From positions 1 through 5,670 of the forward strand of contig DBWK01000104.1 in the NCBI GenBank assembly GCA_002308875.1: 5,670 nucleotides of DNA, written 5' to 3'. Below are positions 4,046-5,670 of the stretch, piece after piece (position 1 is the stretch's first letter; every line of letters begins with the position of its first letter). The notes below the pieces were generated by a model. The model ran no database searches, was not told where the DNA came from, and was given only the letters and a program-made list of their open reading frames with translations. This DNA is from Treponema sp. UBA1240 (GTDB taxonomy: Bacteria > Spirochaetota > Spirochaetia > Treponematales > Treponemataceae). The position numbers and the translations under genes are program-made.

Positions 4046-5623
4046 AAGCGTTTTTTCCGTTCTTTCGAGGGCTTTTTCAGTTCCGAGAATAAGAATTGAG
4101 CCCATCAAAGGCGGAGAAATGCGGCTTCCGGTAACAGCCATGCGGATCGGCATCATAAAGTCGCCGAGCTTGACACCCAGTTCTTCTGCCATCTGCTTTG
4201 CAAGGTTTTCCTGTTCCTCGTGGTCTGTTATAGAAGGCAGCTTTTTGATGAATTCTTTTGATTTTTCAAGAACTTCCTTTGTTTTTGCTGCATCAAGACG
4301 TTTTGGAACAATCTCTTCCACAGGCGGAACTTTTACGTTCTTGAACAAAAAGCCGACCATTTCAGCGGCATCGGTCAAAAAGTGCAGTCTTTCTTTTATG
4401 AGCGGCATCAGTGCCATAAGTTTTTCGCGAATCTGTGCGTCGGTAAGTGCTTCCGCACCGTCTGCAAGGGCGCTTTCTGCAATTTTAAGCGTTTTACCGT
4501 CAGCGGCGTACTCAATGCCTGAATATGCAGGACCAACGTGCGGGGCGGGGAATTCTTCCGAAGCGTTTATCGGGATTGCGGCATCGCCTGTTCCTGTAAT
4601 AAAGGGCAGGGTTGCGTCAAAAAGTTCCTGGTCGCTCATGAGGCGCATATACTGACCGTTGAACCATTCCAGCTTTTTGTAGTCAAAAACTGCCGGAGCT
4701 TTGTTAAGGTGTTCAAGCTTGAAGAGTCGTTCAAAGTCAGCGAGTTCGTACATATCGCGTCCGTCTTCGTAGGAACAGCCGAGCATAGCAACGTAGTTAA
4801 TCAGTGCCTTTGGCAGATAACCGCGTGCGCGGAATTCGTTTACGCTGGTTGCACCGTGGCGCTTTGAAAGCTTTTGACCGTCCTTGCCCATAACCATAGG
4901 CAGGTGGCAAAAGTCAGGATAATCCCAGCCGAAAGCCTTGTACATAATAACGTGCATAGGTGTTGAAGGAATCCACTCCTGCGCGCGCATAACGTGCGAA
5001 ATCTTCATAAAATGGTCGTCAACAATGTTTGCAAGGTGATATGTAGGAAATCCGTCACTTTTAAGGAGAACCGGATCAGGGCTTATGTCTTCGTTTTTCC
5101 ACTCAATGTCGCCGAGCAGCGCGTCGTGAAAACGTGTTACGCCTTCCATCGGAATCTTAAGGCGGATAACGTAAGGTTTGCCTGCCTTGAGATTTGCTTC
5201 AACTTCTTCCGGTGTCAGGTGGCGGCATTCGCGGTCGTATCCGGGCGGCATTTTGTTTTTTGTCTGAATCATGCGGATTCGTTCAAGGCGCTCTTCATCA
5301 CAGAAGCAATAGTAAGCCTGTCCTTTGTCTACAAGTTCCTGTGCATATTTTTTGTACAGGTCAAAGCGTTCGGACTGAACATAAGGACCGTATTCGCCGC
5401 CCTTAGGACCGCCTTCGTCCCATTCAATACCGAGCCATGCAAGCGTATCGTAAAGGTTCTGCACATATTCTTCGCCGTAGCGTGTGCGGTCTGTGTCTTC
5501 GAGACGCAGAATAAATTTTCCGCCGTTGGCGCGCGCAAACAGGTAATTAAAAAGCGCTGTCCTTACACCGCCGATGTGCTGCATTCCCGTCGGAGACGGA
5601 GCGTATCTTACTCTTACTTCCAT
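4034..5623 (-). CDS. gltX: Glutamyl-tRNA synthetase
   Basis: Class I aminoacyl-tRNA synthetase that charges tRNA-Glu with glutamate using ATP. From the ATG at 5623 it has 529 residues, somewhat longer than the common 465-500. The Rossmann catalytic domain has YAPSPTGMQHIGG (7-19, HIGH signature) and RLEDTDRTR (40-48). A putative zinc site follows with CFC (C106, C108) and YDREC (Y129, C133). Then come DGFPTYHLANIVDDH (190-204), RAQEW (213-217) and GQKLSKRHGA (249-258, KMSKS signature). The C-terminal anticodon-binding region runs from about 395 to the end. Residues about 344-394 form an extra Ala/Gly/acid-rich segment. The frame extends 5 codons further to a TTG at 5638, but AGAGGA lies 5 nt before the ATG at 5623 and overlaps those codons, so the ATG is preferred. 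GluRS and non-discriminating GluRS cannot be told apart here with certainty. Confidence 0.97.
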   Translation of the reverse strand: MEVRVRYAPSPTGMQHIGGVRTALFNYLFARANGGKFILRLEDTDRTRYGEEYVQNLYDTLAWLGIEWDEGGPKGGEYGPYVQSERFDLYKKYAQELVDKGQAYYCFCDEERLERIRMIQTKNKMPPGYDRECRHLTPEEVEANLKAGKPYVIRLKIPMEGVTRFHDALLGDIEWKNEDISPDPVLLKSDGFPTYHLANIVDDHFMKISHVMRAQEWIPSTPMHVIMYKAFGWDYPDFCHLPMVMGKDGQKLSKRHGATSVNEFRARGYLPKALINYVAMLGCSYEDGRDMYELADFERLFKLEHLNKAPAVFDYKKLEWFNGQYMRLMSDQELFDATLPFITGTGDAAIPINASEEFPAPHVGPAYSGIEYAADGKTLKIAESALADGAEALTDAQIREKLMALMPLIKERLHFLTDAAEMVGFLFKNVKVPPVEEIVPKRLDAAKTKEVLEKSKEFIKKLPSITDHEEQENLAKQMAEELGVKLGDFMMPIRMAVTGSRISPPLMGSILILGTEKALERTEKTLKNF

Positions 5624-5628
5624 ATTAT

Positions 5629-5634
5629 TCCTCT
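5629..5634 (-). promoter_or_regulatory. gltX ribosome binding site
   Basis: Minus-strand AGAGGA lies 5 nt before the ATG at 5623. It decides against the upstream in-frame TTG at 5638, whose first codons would lie over this site and which has no comparable Shine-Dalgarno of its own. Confidence 0.75.
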
Positions 5635-5664
5635 TCAAGTATTTGTCATCGATAAATTATGAGG

Positions 5665-5670
5665 ATTATA
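5665..5670 (-). promoter_or_regulatory. gltX promoter -10 box at the window edge
   Basis: The last six bases read TATAAT on the minus strand, an exact -10 consensus, 41 nt before the gltX ATG. This gives a leader of roughly 34 nt that includes the ribosome binding site. Any -35 element lies outside the window, so the promoter cannot be fully judged. Confidence 0.5.

Noticed and set aside
28..5460. Identical 15-mer ATCGTAAAGGTTCTG near both ends of the window (27-41 and 5448-5462 approximately)
   Set aside because: On the minus strand both copies encode QNLYD, in HigA and in GluRS. It is a coincidence of shared residues and codons, with no flanking similarity.
4994..5662. 222-codon plus-strand ORF opposite gltX, with other long plus-strand frames at 4119-4655 and 4538-4867
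   Set aside because: They are antisense to a clearly conserved gene, show Ser- or Val/Phe/Arg-rich shadow composition, and have no ribosome binding site or family signature.

Overview
This window looks like a bacterial chromosome segment. The closest match I can suggest is a spirochaete of the Treponema group. That is an inference from remembered features, mainly the GluRS variants HIGG and RAQEW and its extra internal segment, together with moderate G+C genes set in A+T-rich spacers. I could not run a search to confirm it.

Layout. The left end carries a toxin-antitoxin pair on the minus strand: higB (253-534), then higA (278 down to the window edge, 3' end cut off), toxin first and overlapping by 26 bases. 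Next is about 700 bp without an intact conserved gene (537-1265). It holds the N-terminal fragment of a DUF3791-like gene running straight into the higB promoter, further traces of minus-strand coding sequence (694-747 and 807-962), a 14-bp perfect palindrome, a candidate 34-codon plus-strand ORF built on a 33-bp direct repeat, and a 15-bp perfect inverted repeat just upstream of polA.

The right three quarters holds two complete housekeeping genes that converge and overlap at their tails. polA (1266-4037, +) encodes a full three-domain DNA polymerase I. gltX (5623-4034, -) encodes glutamyl-tRNA synthetase. The stop codons interlock within 4 bp, so no spacer exists for a conventional terminator. 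A weak A-tract/T-tract hairpin spans the junction. The promoter -10 of gltX lies at the extreme right edge.

How it fits together. polA (replication and repair) and gltX (translation) are not functionally coupled and have separate promoters. The higBA module and the eroded gene fragments beside it look like an accessory insertion between core genes. I found no clearly new multi-gene system. The points most worth checking are how higB is translated (leaderless or coupled to the DUF3791-like fragment), the motif A Arg-to-Val change in Pol I, the repeat-built small ORF, and the overlapping polA/gltX ends.
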